Assembly (NCBI GenBank): GCA_009787835.1
Contig: WQSN01000002.1
Span: forward strand, 62,001-126,000
Direction of reading: 5' to 3'
Length of the DNA stretch: 64,000 nt
Source: Treponema sp.
GTDB taxonomy: Bacteria > Spirochaetota > Spirochaetia > Treponematales > Breznakiellaceae
How positions within the stretch are numbered: position 1 is the stretch's first letter; every line of letters starts with the position of its first letter. The translations under genes were made by a program, and so were the position numbers. Below are positions 8,385 to 17,212 of this stretch, piece after piece. Under the pieces are notes generated by a model that saw only the letters and a program-made list of their open reading frames with translations, ran no database searches and was not told the DNA's origin.

Positions 8385-9439
8385 AAAAAAATATACTTGA
8401 ACTTTTCCTGCTAATAAACTTTTTGATTCTGGCTCCTCAATCCTCATTCATACACGCTCTGTCTCTCGATGAGACCATAACCGCTCTCTCTTCCATATCG
8501 CCAAATACATCCGCGCAGTTCAGGTGGGACCCGCTTCTGCAGGACGGGGTATTTAATTTGGGCGATCATTACGGCGCTTTTTCAACAGCGAAAAAAGAAG
8601 GGGAAACCGGTTATCTAGTAATAAACAACCGTGAAGTTTTTAATGTTCCGCTGCCCTACAATGACAACGGCAGGCTGGTTTTTCCCGATAATTTTGTCGG
8701 CACTTTAAAAGACTCTTTCGCCAGATTACATGAAAATGACGCGCTGCAATTTCGTATAACAACAATTATCATAGATCCAGGGCACGGCGGAAGGGATCCC
8801 GGAGCCATTGGAAGGCCTGTAATTAACGGAAAAACAGTTGAACTGGCGGAAAAAGACATTGTGTTAAAAGCGGGTAATGAGTTAAAAAAACTTTTAAATC
8901 AAAGATATCCTGATAAACGGGTAATAATGACCAGGGAAACCGATGTTTTCCCGACACTTGAGCAGCGCGCAGATATGGCCAACGCGGTGATCGTAAAGGA
9001 TAATGAAGTTGTAATTTTTATATCAATTCACGCCAACTGGGGAGCCAACCCGAACGCCCGCGGTTATGAGGTATGGCATATAACATCAGGTTACCGCCGC
9101 ACTCTCCTGGATGAAACAAGGCACAATTATTCATCAGATGTAATGGCGATACTGAACGCCATGCTTGAAGAAGAATACACAACAGAAAGCATTCTGCTGG
9201 CAGACTCAATACTCATGGGTCTGCAGCAGGAATTCGGAAATTCAGTGCCGTCCAGGGGCCGGAAGGCAAATGACTGGTTTGTGGTAAGGAACTCAAGGAT
9301 GCCGGCGGTATTGGTAGAACTTGGGTTTGTCTCAAACCAGCAGGATGCCATTCTTATGACAAGCGATGACGGCTTGAAAAAATATGTCCGCTCGCTTTAC
9401 AATGGAATAACAAATTTCATCGGAATTATTGAACGTTAA
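8381..9439 (+). CDS. N-acetylmuramoyl-L-alanine amidase (Amidase_3)
   Basis: The enzyme cleaves the amide bond between MurNAc and the stem peptide of peptidoglycan, in the periplasm. An N-terminal hydrophobic segment (ILELFLLINFLILAPQSS) is a signal peptide. The Amidase_3 motifs are TIIIDPGHGGRDPGAIG near residue 127 (zinc His), a conserved Glu in VELAEKD, ISIHANW near 212 (zinc His) and PAVLVELGFVSN near 307 (catalytic Glu). About 100 residues before the catalytic domain may form a targeting or AMIN-like region. GGGAG precedes the ATG. It overlaps the ATP-grasp gene by 4 bp and the GerMN gene by 1 bp, so all three form one operon. Confidence 0.9.
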   Translation: MKKNILELFLLINFLILAPQSSFIHALSLDETITALSSISPNTSAQFRWDPLLQDGVFNLGDHYGAFSTAKKEGETGYLVINNREVFNVPLPYNDNGRLVFPDNFVGTLKDSFARLHENDALQFRITTIIIDPGHGGRDPGAIGRPVINGKTVELAEKDIVLKAGNELKKLLNQRYPDKRVIMTRETDVFPTLEQRADMANAVIVKDNEVVIFISIHANWGANPNARGYEVWHITSGYRRTLLDETRHNYSSDVMAILNAMLEEEYTTESILLADSILMGLQQEFGNSVPSRGRKANDWFVVRNSRMPAVLVELGFVSNQQDAILMTSDDGLKKYVRSLYNGITNFIGIIER

Positions 9440-9957
9440 TGAGAGAGTCTTTTTTAACTATTTTAAAATCTTTCTCCATATTTCTGGTATCAAAACCTGC
9501 GCGCCGTTTCATATTATTAATCCTTCTGGCTGTTGTAGCCTCAGTGGAATTTTACAATTTGGGTCTTGCGCGAAGAACTTTTGTATTCTATACTGTAAAT
9601 GATGGGAGTATAGTTGTTGAAGACCGGATGATAAAACGGTCCTCTTCACGGGAAATAGATATTATCAGGTATACGGAGGAAGTGCTTCTGGGACCGGTAG
9701 CCCCGGATTTACGGCCTCTATTCCCGCGTGAAACTAGGCTAAAATCCTTGTTATGCCGGGATGGAGTTGTATATGCCGATTTTACGGCATCTGCCGAATT
9801 ACCTGCAGAAGGAGGTATAACGGTAGATAACTTCCGGACGCTATATGCCGGTATTTTGAGGAATTTTTCATACGTAAACGACGTTCGGTTCTTTATAGAA
9901 GGCCGGACGGCATATCCGGATGAATTCCAGCCGGAAGTAAGCTTCCTGGGATTATAA
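9439..9957 (+). CDS. membrane-anchored GerMN-domain protein
   Basis: The 172-residue protein has one transmembrane segment (RRFILLILLAVVASVEFY, about residues 22-40). A periplasmic GerMN-type domain follows: YTEEVLLGPVAPDLRPLFPRETRL, then GVVYADFTASAELPAEGG and VNDVRFFIEGR. GerMN domains occur with cell-wall amidases and are thought to bind or organise at the envelope; no catalytic site is expected. The start overlaps the amidase stop (TAATG), so the two are translationally coupled and likely cooperate at peptidoglycan. Confidence 0.8.
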   Translation: MRESFLTILKSFSIFLVSKPARRFILLILLAVVASVEFYNLGLARRTFVFYTVNDGSIVVEDRMIKRSSSREIDIIRYTEEVLLGPVAPDLRPLFPRETRLKSLLCRDGVVYADFTASAELPAEGGITVDNFRTLYAGILRNFSYVNDVRFFIEGRTAYPDEFQPEVSFLGL

Positions 9958-10037
9958 AAAGCTGAAAATACAGCAAAGTTTCTTCTGGAATGATATTCAG
10001 AAAACTTTTAAAAAATGAAGAATTTAATGTTTTGCCG

Positions 10038-10066
10038 TTGACAAAACATTATGATTTTATTAGAAT
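10038..10066 (+). promoter_or_regulatory. near-consensus promoter of flaA
   Basis: A perfect TTGACA (10038-10043) is followed after exactly 17 bp by TAGAAT (10061-10066). The flaA ATG lies 50 bp downstream behind AAAGGAG. This looks like the housekeeping sigma-70 class rather than sigma-28. Confidence 0.8.
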
Positions 10067-10115
10067 TGAAATTGACTAAAATTTTTGTAAGAAGTGCTTT
10101 TTAAAGGAGCTATGC

Positions 10116-11174
10116 ATGAAACGAATGCTAATTCTTGTCGTAATTGCGATTTTGACGGGTCCGCTGTATGCTGATGAAGCTGTTCTTATCGACTTTACAT
10201 TACTCAAAGCGGATATCCATGTAAAAGTAAGCGAAGATGATGAAAATGATAAGCCTAATCAGAATCGCCAAACCATGATGGATTTTTCCCACGTAGCCGG
10301 CGGCAGTTTTACTACCGAACAGAAATCGGTAATGAAAACATCACTTGCCATTGATAACTGGGAAGTCAGTCTGGCTTCTTCCGCCAGATCAGTACAGAAC
10401 ATCTCTCTCAGTTATACCCGGGAAGCGCCTTCCAAACAGTTTGATACTGTACTGGGAGTCAGGATACATTTTCCGGTAGAACCTCACAATTCATGGGCAA
10501 CAATTAAACCGCCATTTGAAATTCCGGCGTATGAACCTGCGGCCGATATTGATGACGAGGGCAACATCAGAGCCTCGCAAGAAGGTGGAAATGGCATAAC
10601 CAGCAGAAGCCGTTTTGAGTCCCAGGAAGATAACGCACCGGCTTACGGTGTTGTAAAGAACATGGGTGTACTTAGATCAGTAGCAGTAAATGTTTACGGT
10701 CTTAATTTTCCTCATGGGCTTTCCACACTGCTTATAGACAATGAGGGAAACACAAAAACAATATTTATGGGTTTCCTAAACTTTGACGGATGGGGAGAGT
10801 TAATCTGGAACAATCCCGCATACATTCAGGAAGTAAGAAACCGCGATCTAAGGCTTTATCCCATGTATCCGGCATCAACGCCTTTCATAAAATTCGGCGG
10901 ATTCATGATTCAACGTGACGCTTCAAAACAAGGCGGAGATTTTATAACATACTTTAAAGATGTCAGAATTATCTACGATAAAGCTGTTCTTGATACAGAA
11001 CGCGATATTGAAGACGAGGCATTGTGGGAAATCATCCTTACACGTGAAACCGCTCGTAAAGTTTGGGAAATGGAACGCTTCGGTCAAAACCAGGTATTAC
11101 GCTATCTGGAAAGCCAGAAGAAAGCCACAGAACTTCCATTCGATCACCCTGATCGGCAGCAGGATCAACGATAA
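10116..11174 (+). CDS. flaA: flagellar filament outer-layer (sheath) protein FlaA
   Basis: FlaA covers the FlaB core of spirochaete periplasmic flagella. The 352-residue product has a Sec signal peptide (KRMLILVVIAILTGPLYA, cleaved before DEAVLID). It contains the FlaA-like middle region with VRIHFPVEPHNSWATIKPPF and VLRSVAVNVYGLNFPHGLST, and the block KDVRIIYDKAV. The C-terminus is basic and helical. It is monocistronic, with its own sigma-70-type promoter, a strong AAAGGAG site and a perfect terminator 40 bp after the stop. This gene is the best single indicator of the host phylum. Confidence 0.92.
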   Translation: MKRMLILVVIAILTGPLYADEAVLIDFTLLKADIHVKVSEDDENDKPNQNRQTMMDFSHVAGGSFTTEQKSVMKTSLAIDNWEVSLASSARSVQNISLSYTREAPSKQFDTVLGVRIHFPVEPHNSWATIKPPFEIPAYEPAADIDDEGNIRASQEGGNGITSRSRFESQEDNAPAYGVVKNMGVLRSVAVNVYGLNFPHGLSTLLIDNEGNTKTIFMGFLNFDGWGELIWNNPAYIQEVRNRDLRLYPMYPASTPFIKFGGFMIQRDASKQGGDFITYFKDVRIIYDKAVLDTERDIEDEALWEIILTRETARKVWEMERFGQNQVLRYLESQKKATELPFDHPDRQQDQR

Positions 11175-11215
11175 GAGTAATAATAACCGGGTAAAGGTAA
11201 TCTTTACATAGCAGA

Positions 11216-11252
11216 AACTGTCTGAAGACGCGTCTTCAGACAGTTTTTTTTT
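11216..11252 (+). terminator. rho-independent terminator of flaA
   Basis: A perfect 15-bp palindrome (AACTGTCTGAAGACG and its complement) is followed by nine T residues. It ends 9 bp before the RelA/SpoT-type gene. Confidence 0.92.
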
Positions 11253-11261
11253 AAGGATTAA

Positions 11262-12590
11262 ATGGAAAACAGAAAAGCGGATAAAACAGAACAACTGGCA
11301 AATATTCCCGCTCAAGCGGTTAATTCCAGGACATTTGTATCTCCTGATCAGAACGCGATGCGGGATGAATATGAAAAATACACGGAAACCCGTCAATTAA
11401 TCGTTAATGATGTAAAATCACGCGTTGAGCAGATACTTGTCATGTTTAACTCAAGACCGGTTATAAGCGGCAGAATTAAGAATTTTTCAAGCTACTATTC
11501 AAAATATATCCGCCTGTTAAGAAGTAATAACGAAGATTTAAAAATTACGGACCTTATGGGAGTTCGGATTATCTGCCCGTTTATTGAGGATCTAAACGCC
11601 TGCGAAGAGCTGATAAAAATAAATTTTGACCTCATAGAAAGAGAGATAAAAGGTCATTTTACATTCAAGGAATTTGGCTATGAATCCACTCATCTATTGA
11701 TAAAAATTCCTCAAAACATCATAGAAAAACGCGGAAACCCTGGCACAGACATTCTGGAAATTCAGATACGAACCATTCTGCAGGATGCATGGGCGGAAGT
11801 TGAACATGAACTTGTCTATAAGGCGGAATTAAACCCGTTTGATGAGCCAATGAAGCGAAAACTTGCCGCGGTTAACGCGAGTCTTACTCTGGCAGACATT
11901 ATTTTCCAGGAGATACGCAGTTATCAGAGAAAATATACAAAGGAAATGGGAAAAAGGCGGGAAAGTTTTTACCAAAAAATTGAAGAATCAACAGATGTGC
12001 TTCTTTTCTCTGAAGAACAGGAACAGAGAACCTTACCGCCGGTTTTTGATATAGACAACCTGGACTCACCTTCCACAAAAAATAATTCCCAATTAAATGA
12101 CAGCGTCTCCATTGATGACCTTCTGGTACAGGCTCTGTCCGCTCATAATCTGAATAATTTCAGCGAAGCGATAAACCTGTATACAAATATTCTTAAGTTT
12201 AAACCAAAGCAAACTATATGCGCTATCATTTTTAAACACCGGGGTATGGCGCATTTCGCGTGTTCACAGTACAACGAAGCAATTGAAGATTTCTGCCTTG
12301 CACTTGAACTTGATGATAAATCCTATAAAGCCGCCTACTACTGTGGCGTTGTCCGCTCTGTTTTAAAACAATATTCACAGGCAATAGACGATTATACTCA
12401 TTCACTTTCCATAAACCCATACCAGTCATTCTGCCTTTTCAGGCGCGGTCAGGCATATTACCATATCGGCGATTACCCGCAGGCCTTATCCGATTGCGAA
12501 GACTCCCTTTTACTGGAACCTGGAAACAAAGCCGCAATAAAATTTAAAGAATTGCTCATCGAAAAGCTAAAAAACATTGATCTTGTTTAG
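11262..12590 (+). CDS. RelA/SpoT-type alarmone synthetase domain fused to TPR repeats
   Basis: Residues about 45-215 form a RelA/SpoT nucleotidyltransferase domain: SGRIKNFSSYYSKYIR, TDLMGVRIICPFIED (catalytic Asp region), FGYESTHLLIKIP, and EIQIRTILQDAWAEVEHELVYK. Such domains transfer pyrophosphate from ATP to GDP/GTP to make (p)ppGpp. There is no HD hydrolase domain. The C-terminal half holds at least three tetratricopeptide repeats (NNFSEAINLYTNILKFKP, QYNEAIEDFCLALELDD, QYSQAIDDYTHSLSINP). A TPR tail in place of TGS/ACT implies control by a protein partner. The ATG follows TTAAGGAT, just after the flaA terminator. Confidence 0.85.
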   Translation: MENRKADKTEQLANIPAQAVNSRTFVSPDQNAMRDEYEKYTETRQLIVNDVKSRVEQILVMFNSRPVISGRIKNFSSYYSKYIRLLRSNNEDLKITDLMGVRIICPFIEDLNACEELIKINFDLIEREIKGHFTFKEFGYESTHLLIKIPQNIIEKRGNPGTDILEIQIRTILQDAWAEVEHELVYKAELNPFDEPMKRKLAAVNASLTLADIIFQEIRSYQRKYTKEMGKRRESFYQKIEESTDVLLFSEEQEQRTLPPVFDIDNLDSPSTKNNSQLNDSVSIDDLLVQALSAHNLNNFSEAINLYTNILKFKPKQTICAIIFKHRGMAHFACSQYNEAIEDFCLALELDDKSYKAAYYCGVVRSVLKQYSQAIDDYTHSLSINPYQSFCLFRRGQAYYHIGDYPQALSDCEDSLLLEPGNKAAIKFKELLIEKLKNIDLV

Positions 12591-12616
12591 TATTGCAGAA
12601 AATTATCACTATTAAC

Positions 12617-12645
12617 TTGCCAAAAATTCAAAAAATTCATATAAT
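12617..12645 (+). promoter_or_regulatory. strong promoter of the tRNA-Arg gene
   Basis: TTGCCA (12617-12622), a 17-bp spacer and a perfect TATAAT (12640-12645) lie 11 bp before the mature tRNA 5' end. This supports active transcription of the interrupted tRNA gene. Confidence 0.75.
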
Positions 12646-12656
12646 AACAGAAAGAC

Positions 12657-12772
12657 GGCCGAGTAGCTCAGTGGATAGAGCAGTTGCCTTCTTCAAGAGA
12701 TTATTAAAGTTGAAAAATCATGTAGTCTTTTGGAGAAGCAACTGGTCGGGAGTTCGATTCTCTCCTCGGTCA
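12657..12772 (+). tRNA. tRNA-Arg(UCU) with a 43-nt insertion in the anticodon loop
   Basis: The acceptor arms are GGCCGAG (12657-12663) and CTCGGTC (12765-12771) with one G-U pair; the discriminator A is at 12772 and no CCA is encoded. The D arm is GCTC/GAGC, the anticodon stem GTTGC (12683-12687) / GCAAC (12738-12742), and the T arm GGGAG-TTCGATT-CTCTC. Without 12693-12735 the anticodon loop reads CTTCTAA, the normal Arg(UCU) loop, and the tRNA has 73 nt. The insert folds onto the loop: 12689-12704 pair with 12722-12737 in 16 consecutive pairs (four are G-U). Known bacterial tRNA introns are group I and far longer. A strong promoter suggests the gene is expressed. Confidence 0.75.
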
Positions 12773-12827
12773 AACTGAAATTTCAGGAATTTTTAAACAT
12801 CCGCCGTTCTGAGCGTTTAACTGGTTT

Positions 12828-13424
12828 TTACTTTTTCGCTAATCCGCTTTTTGCGATTTTTCCTCTTACAACAGCGGAAGTCTGTTGGTCGCCCAGATAA
12901 ACTTGAATCTTCTTAATTTTATTTTTTGTTTCCGGGATTTTCACCTTTTCAAAGAGATTTACACGCTGGGTAGTTGTGCGTAATTCATGATCAAGCCTTT
13001 TACGCTGTTCCTCGACAATCGCCGCTTCAAGATCTAAAAGGAGCGCCTTTTCCATGCTTTCTACAGCACCGTCCAGCCAGGCAGGAGTGCGCGCAAGATC
13101 GTACTCTGATATATCAAACTCTGCGCCTTCAAAGATAGGGATTGGGACGCCTGCGACATTTCCATAGCTTGTTTTAAGGTATTTAATTTTTAATATGTCT
13201 TTTGTAAAAAAACCTTTCTCGCCAAAAACACCAATCCAGGGTTTAAAAGATTCATCCAGAGCGCTTTTAGCGGCTTTTAATTCAGCAAGGCGTATATCTG
13301 TCAGCCGAATCTCCCCCTGTAATTGCTGTTTTTTCAGCATTAATGTCGGAAGATACCGTTTATACATTTTAAGAGAATCTTTTTGTTTTTTCAGCTCGTT
13401 TTTAGTGAGTCTGATTTTTGCCAT
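12828..13424 (-). CDS. atpD: V-type ATPase subunit D
   Basis: Subunit D is part of the central rotor stalk of the V/A-type ATPase. The 198-residue product starts MAKIRLTKNELKKQKDSLKMYKRYLPTL, the conserved N-terminal coiled-coil arm, and has the matching C-terminal helix (ERKRLDHELRTTTQRVNLFEKVKIPETK-type region). The family length is about 200-210. It lies 12 bp after atpB in the operon order E-DUF2764-A-B-D. Usually I and K, the membrane subunits, follow in spirochaetes; here transcription runs toward the tRNA-Arg gene instead and no I or K gene is present. Confidence 0.92.
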   Translation of the reverse strand: MAKIRLTKNELKKQKDSLKMYKRYLPTLMLKKQQLQGEIRLTDIRLAELKAAKSALDESFKPWIGVFGEKGFFTKDILKIKYLKTSYGNVAGVPIPIFEGAEFDISEYDLARTPAWLDGAVESMEKALLLDLEAAIVEEQRKRLDHELRTTTQRVNLFEKVKIPETKNKIKKIQVYLGDQQTSAVVRGKIAKSGLAKK

Positions 13425-13436
13425 AGCCAGCCCTTA

Positions 13437-14735
13437 TTATTCACTCTTGGGCCAGAATTTATTAATCAATTCGGTCCGCAAGCCAGTTTCTTCAGGATTA
13501 AAACAATCAGAAAGTATTTCCCATCCAAGATCAAGCGCTTTTTCAAGGGGAATATTTACTGACAGATCCATCATCTTAGATTCAAATTGCCCTCCGTACT
13601 TTAAAAGCTTGTCATCCCATTTTGTCATAATAAAGCCCATTGCTTTTTTCTCCAATGTTTCACGGAAAGCTGAATAAAGCTTGATCATACCGTCCATAAG
13701 AGCGCGGTGATCTTCGCGGGTTTTACCGTTAACCTGCTGTTTAAGACGTGAAAGGGATCCAAACGGTTCAATACGGCCGTTTTTAAGATAATACTGACCT
13801 TCTGTAATATATCCGGTATTATCCGGCACCGGGTGGGTAACGTCATCGCCGGGCATCGTAGTAACGCCAAGTACAGTGATTGAACCTGCGGTTTCAAAGT
13901 CTACGGCCTTTTCGTACCTGCTTGCCAGCTGGCTGTAAAGATCGCCCGGATAGCCGCGATTGGACGGAACCTGTTCCTGAATAATTGAAATTTCTTTCAT
14001 CGCATCGGCGAAGTTTGTCATATCGGTAAGCAGAACAAGCACATCCTTTCCCTGAAGGGCGAACTTTTCCGCGACTGCAAGAGACATATCCGGTATCATC
14101 AGGCACTCAACTGTGGGGTCGCTTGCTGTATGAACAAACATTACGGTGCGTGATAACGCGCCGCCCGTTTCCAGCGTATCCTTGAAATACAGATAATCGT
14201 CGTATTTTAAACCCATACCGCCAAGAACTATTACATCTACTTCCGCCTGCATCGCGATTCTGGCAAGCAAATCATTGTACGGCTCGCCTGAAACAGAGAA
14301 TATCGGCAGCTTTTGTGAAACAACCAGCGTGTTAAACAGATCGATCATGGGGATACCGGTACGGATCATATTACGCGGAATAATGCGCTGCGCCGGATTT
14401 ACCGACGGACCGCCGATAGGTATCAGGTTTTCATATAACGCAGGACCATTGTCGCGCGGTTTTCCTGATCCGGAAAAAACCCTTCCCATCAGGTTTTCAG
14501 AAAACGGCACCTGCATGGGGCGTCCCAAAAAGCGAACCGTATCGCCTGTTGAAATACCGCGGCCGCCAGCGAAAACCTGCAATGACACAATATCGTTCTG
14601 CAGACGGTTTACCTCTGCCAGCGATGTACCGAATACTGTATCGACCTCGGCTAAATCTCCGTAACGAACACCTTCCGCACGAACGGTTATAACGCTTCCT
14701 GTTATGGACTCTATCTTACTATATACCTTATTCAT
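13437..14735 (-). CDS. atpB: V-type ATPase subunit B
   Basis: This is the non-catalytic nucleotide-binding subunit of the V1 hexamer. The 432-residue product has the beta-barrel N-terminus ([25 protein letters not shown]), [19 protein letters not shown], and the core from [28 protein letters not shown], where the classical P-loop is replaced by [14 protein letters not shown] as expected for B. Later come [18 protein letters not shown] and [26 protein letters not shown] lies before the ATG. It is co-transcribed with atpA (43 bp gap) and atpD. Confidence 0.95.
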   Translation of the reverse strand: MNKVYSKIESITGSVITVRAEGVRYGDLAEVDTVFGTSLAEVNRLQNDIVSLQVFAGGRGISTGDTVRFLGRPMQVPFSENLMGRVFSGSGKPRDNGPALYENLIPIGGPSVNPAQRIIPRNMIRTGIPMIDLFNTLVVSQKLPIFSVSGEPYNDLLARIAMQAEVDVIVLGGMGLKYDDYLYFKDTLETGGALSRTVMFVHTASDPTVECLMIPDMSLAVAEKFALQGKDVLVLLTDMTNFADAMKEISIIQEQVPSNRGYPGDLYSQLASRYEKAVDFETAGSITVLGVTTMPGDDVTHPVPDNTGYITEGQYYLKNGRIEPFGSLSRLKQQVNGKTREDHRALMDGMIKLYSAFRETLEKKAMGFIMTKWDDKLLKYGGQFESKMMDLSVNIPLEKALDLGWEILSDCFNPEETGLRTELINKFWPKSE

Positions 14736-14778
14736 TTTTACCCTCGCTCCATATATCGATCTACCTATTAATCAACTC

Positions 14779-16539
14779 TTACGCAAGAACTTTCTCAGCA
14801 GCTTTATCTATGCCTTTAGACTGGTTCTTGATTGTCTTCTCTATATACGCTTCAAGGCCTTCAAAACGTTCGCTTTTCCATTCAGAACCATTATAATCCA
14901 GGAACTTCTGCCTGAGTTTGTTAAACCAGTCGCGGGCTTCGTTCTTGTCTGTAAAACTGAACTGAGACGCGAGAACATTAAGCAGTTTGGTAAAAACATA
15001 CTTTTGACGTTCGGGTTTAACAGCCGCGTCTACTATATCGAATGAATTCTGCTGGAAGTATACCGAGTCGATAAGATCGCCCTTCAGGTAAATGATATAG
15101 TCTTCGATACTTGTGCCTTCTTCACCGACAACCTTCATCATCTGTTCTACTTCTGATCCACGCCGCATAAAACCATGGGCGTACGCGACTTTTTCATCAC
15201 TGATAATTCCTTTGTACTTTGACCAGGAGTCAAGAGGATGAATTGCAGGAAATTTACGGGCATCGGAACGCTCACGGGAAAGACCGTGGAAAGCGCCGAC
15301 AACTTTCAGTGTGGCCTGCGTTACAGGTTCTTCAAAGTTACCGCCTGCCGGGCTGACTGTTCCGCCGATTGTGACAGAACCAATACTTCCGTCTCGCAAG
15401 CGAACAATGCCGGCTCTTTCATAGAAGTTGGCAATTGTAGATTCCATATACGCCGGGAAAGCTTCCTCACCGGGGATTTCCTCCAGGCGGCCTGACATTT
15501 CACGCATTGCCTGCGCCCAGCGGCTTGTTGAGTCTGCCAATAACAGAACATGCAGACCCATTTGCCTGTAATACTCAGCCAAAGTTACAGCTGTATAAAC
15601 TGAAGCCTCGCGGGCTGCAACCGGCATTGACGAAGTGTTACAAATAATAATCGTTCTCTCCATTAGAGAGCGGCCGGTTTTTTCATCTTTTAATTCGGGG
15701 AATTCCACAAGGGTTTCGACAACTTCACCCGCGCGCTCACCGCAGGCGGCTACAATTACAATATCAACATCCGCGAAACGGCTGGTAATCTGCTGCAATA
15801 CTGTCTTGCCAGCGCCGAATGGACCTGGGATACAGTAAGTGCCCCCGCGCGCTACAGGGAAGAATGTGTCGATTAGACGGACACGGGTAACCATTGGATC
15901 TACAGGTTTTAGACGCTCTTCGTAGCAGTCTATAGCACGTTTTACAGGCCAGCGGAAACTTAATTTAACAGGGATGGTATTTCCCTTTTCATCAACAAGT
16001 TCCGCTATCGTATCGTGAATTTTATACGGACCCGCGGATTTGATTGAAGAAACGGTATAACTGCCGTACAGGTTAAAGGGAACCATTATGCGGTGGGTAA
16101 AAGAACCTTCCGGCACAATCCCCAGGGTATCGGCGCGAGCAACTTTATCATGAATCTTTGCGATAGGGGTAAATTGCCAGCTTACATCATCAGGCAGCGG
16201 ATCAAGATAAACACCCCTTTCTAGGAAGAACCCGGTCGCCTTTGCAAGCTGCGGCAGGGGATTTTGCAAACCGTCAAAAACCTGTCCCAAAAGCCCCGGA
16301 CCTACTTCAACTGACAACATGTCTCCGGTAAATTCAACATTGTCGCCAACGGTAATACCTTTGGTGACTTCAAAGACCTGGAGCTGGCTTATATCACCCC
16401 TAATCCTGATAACTTCACTTTTTAATTTCTTATCGGCAACATTAACATAACCGACCTCGTTCATGGAGACAATTCCGTCAAAGCGGACGCTTACCATATT
16501 TCCATTAACGGCTACCACCGTTCCTTTTGTTCCGATCAT
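14779..16539 (-). CDS. atpA: V-type ATPase catalytic subunit A
   Basis: The catalytic subunit hydrolyses or makes ATP in the V1 head. The 586-residue product contains the Walker A loop GPFGAGKTVLQ near residue 232, the catalytic GERAGEVVETLVEFPEL block, the Walker B region LHVLLLADSTSRWAQAMRE, and SGRLEEIPGEEAFPAYMES. The length is typical for bacterial/archaeal-type A subunits. AGGAGAG precedes the ATG at 16539. In spirochaetes this enzyme usually couples to Na+ or H+; ion choice depends on subunit K, which is not in this window. Confidence 0.96.
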   Translation of the reverse strand: MIGTKGTVVAVNGNMVSVRFDGIVSMNEVGYVNVADKKLKSEVIRIRGDISQLQVFEVTKGITVGDNVEFTGDMLSVEVGPGLLGQVFDGLQNPLPQLAKATGFFLERGVYLDPLPDDVSWQFTPIAKIHDKVARADTLGIVPEGSFTHRIMVPFNLYGSYTVSSIKSAGPYKIHDTIAELVDEKGNTIPVKLSFRWPVKRAIDCYEERLKPVDPMVTRVRLIDTFFPVARGGTYCIPGPFGAGKTVLQQITSRFADVDIVIVAACGERAGEVVETLVEFPELKDEKTGRSLMERTIIICNTSSMPVAAREASVYTAVTLAEYYRQMGLHVLLLADSTSRWAQAMREMSGRLEEIPGEEAFPAYMESTIANFYERAGIVRLRDGSIGSVTIGGTVSPAGGNFEEPVTQATLKVVGAFHGLSRERSDARKFPAIHPLDSWSKYKGIISDEKVAYAHGFMRRGSEVEQMMKVVGEEGTSIEDYIIYLKGDLIDSVYFQQNSFDIVDAAVKPERQKYVFTKLLNVLASQFSFTDKNEARDWFNKLRQKFLDYNGSEWKSERFEGLEAYIEKTIKNQSKGIDKAAEKVLA

Positions 16540-16552
16540 TAGGCTCTCCTAC

Positions 16553-17206
16553 TCATTTAGGTTCTCCTGATATTCTAGCGCTTTGGCTACTAATACTACT
16601 ATCAATAAACAAAGCGTACAATGCTTTATATTCTGCAAATCCTCTTTCAGTGTTAAATGCCTGATACCGTTCAAGCAATAACAACTTTAAATAATACGCA
16701 AAAACATTATTTCGATGGAAATAATTAATGCCGGTAAGGTTATCTATAACCGTCCAGCGGGCTTTATCTATAATCATCTCCCCATCGAGCGGGGAATCGC
16801 TTCTGTTGACAGCTTTCGCGGCTGCATTTGCGGCATCCTGCGGTGATAATGGAGGTTCAACCAAAATTAAATCTTCGCGTCCTTTTTTAATTGCCCGGTT
16901 TTTTGCGACATTCAACCGTAAAACGCGCTCCCATTCCCGCCAATTATCAATAAACCTGCAGCCGGTAGACGGAGCAGGCTTTGAATATGTCGGTCCACTA
17001 TCTTTTACACTTAACACTTCCTCCTGGAGGCGTTTTTTCTTACCATCAGACAAAGGCTGCGGATCCAGCGAAAGACTCGATATTAAAGCAAAATCACCCT
17101 TGCTTAATTGTGTCTCGGTAAGAGATATAAACGCGGCAGATGTCATTGGCGGCCTCTGTTCATATATCAGATATGGAAGCTGGGCCATAAGATAATAATA
17201 TGCCAC
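16553..17206 (-). CDS. DUF2764-type protein of the V-ATPase operon
   Basis: A 217-residue protein lies between subunits E and A, the usual place of the small DUF2764-family gene in spirochaete V-ATPase operons. The start is GTG at 17206, giving (M)AYYYLMAQLPYLIYEQRPPMT, which matches the family opening; AAAGGATAG is the ribosome site, overlapping the end of atpE. It is soluble and helical. It contains FIDNWREWERVLRLNVAKNRA, probably the family core, which resembles a subunit C-like helix. A role in stalk assembly, perhaps standing in for subunit C, is my inference. Confidence 0.75.
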   Translation of the reverse strand: MAYYYLMAQLPYLIYEQRPPMTSAAFISLTETQLSKGDFALISSLSLDPQPLSDGKKKRLQEEVLSVKDSGPTYSKPAPSTGCRFIDNWREWERVLRLNVAKNRAIKKGREDLILVEPPLSPQDAANAAAKAVNRSDSPLDGEMIIDKARWTVIDNLTGINYFHRNNVFAYYLKLLLLERYQAFNTERGFAEYKALYALFIDSSISSQSARISGEPK

Positions 17207-17212
17207 AGATAT

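Noticed and set aside
12657-12772. Class II tRNA (Ser/Leu/Tyr) with a long variable arm, or tmRNA piece
   Set aside because: The extra sequence lies inside the anticodon loop between GTTGC and GCAAC, and the variable loop is a normal 5 nt.
12774-12795. Terminator of the tRNA-Arg gene (CTGAAATTTCAG then T-run)
   Set aside because: The palindrome has no room for a loop and is AT-rich; it is too weak to call.
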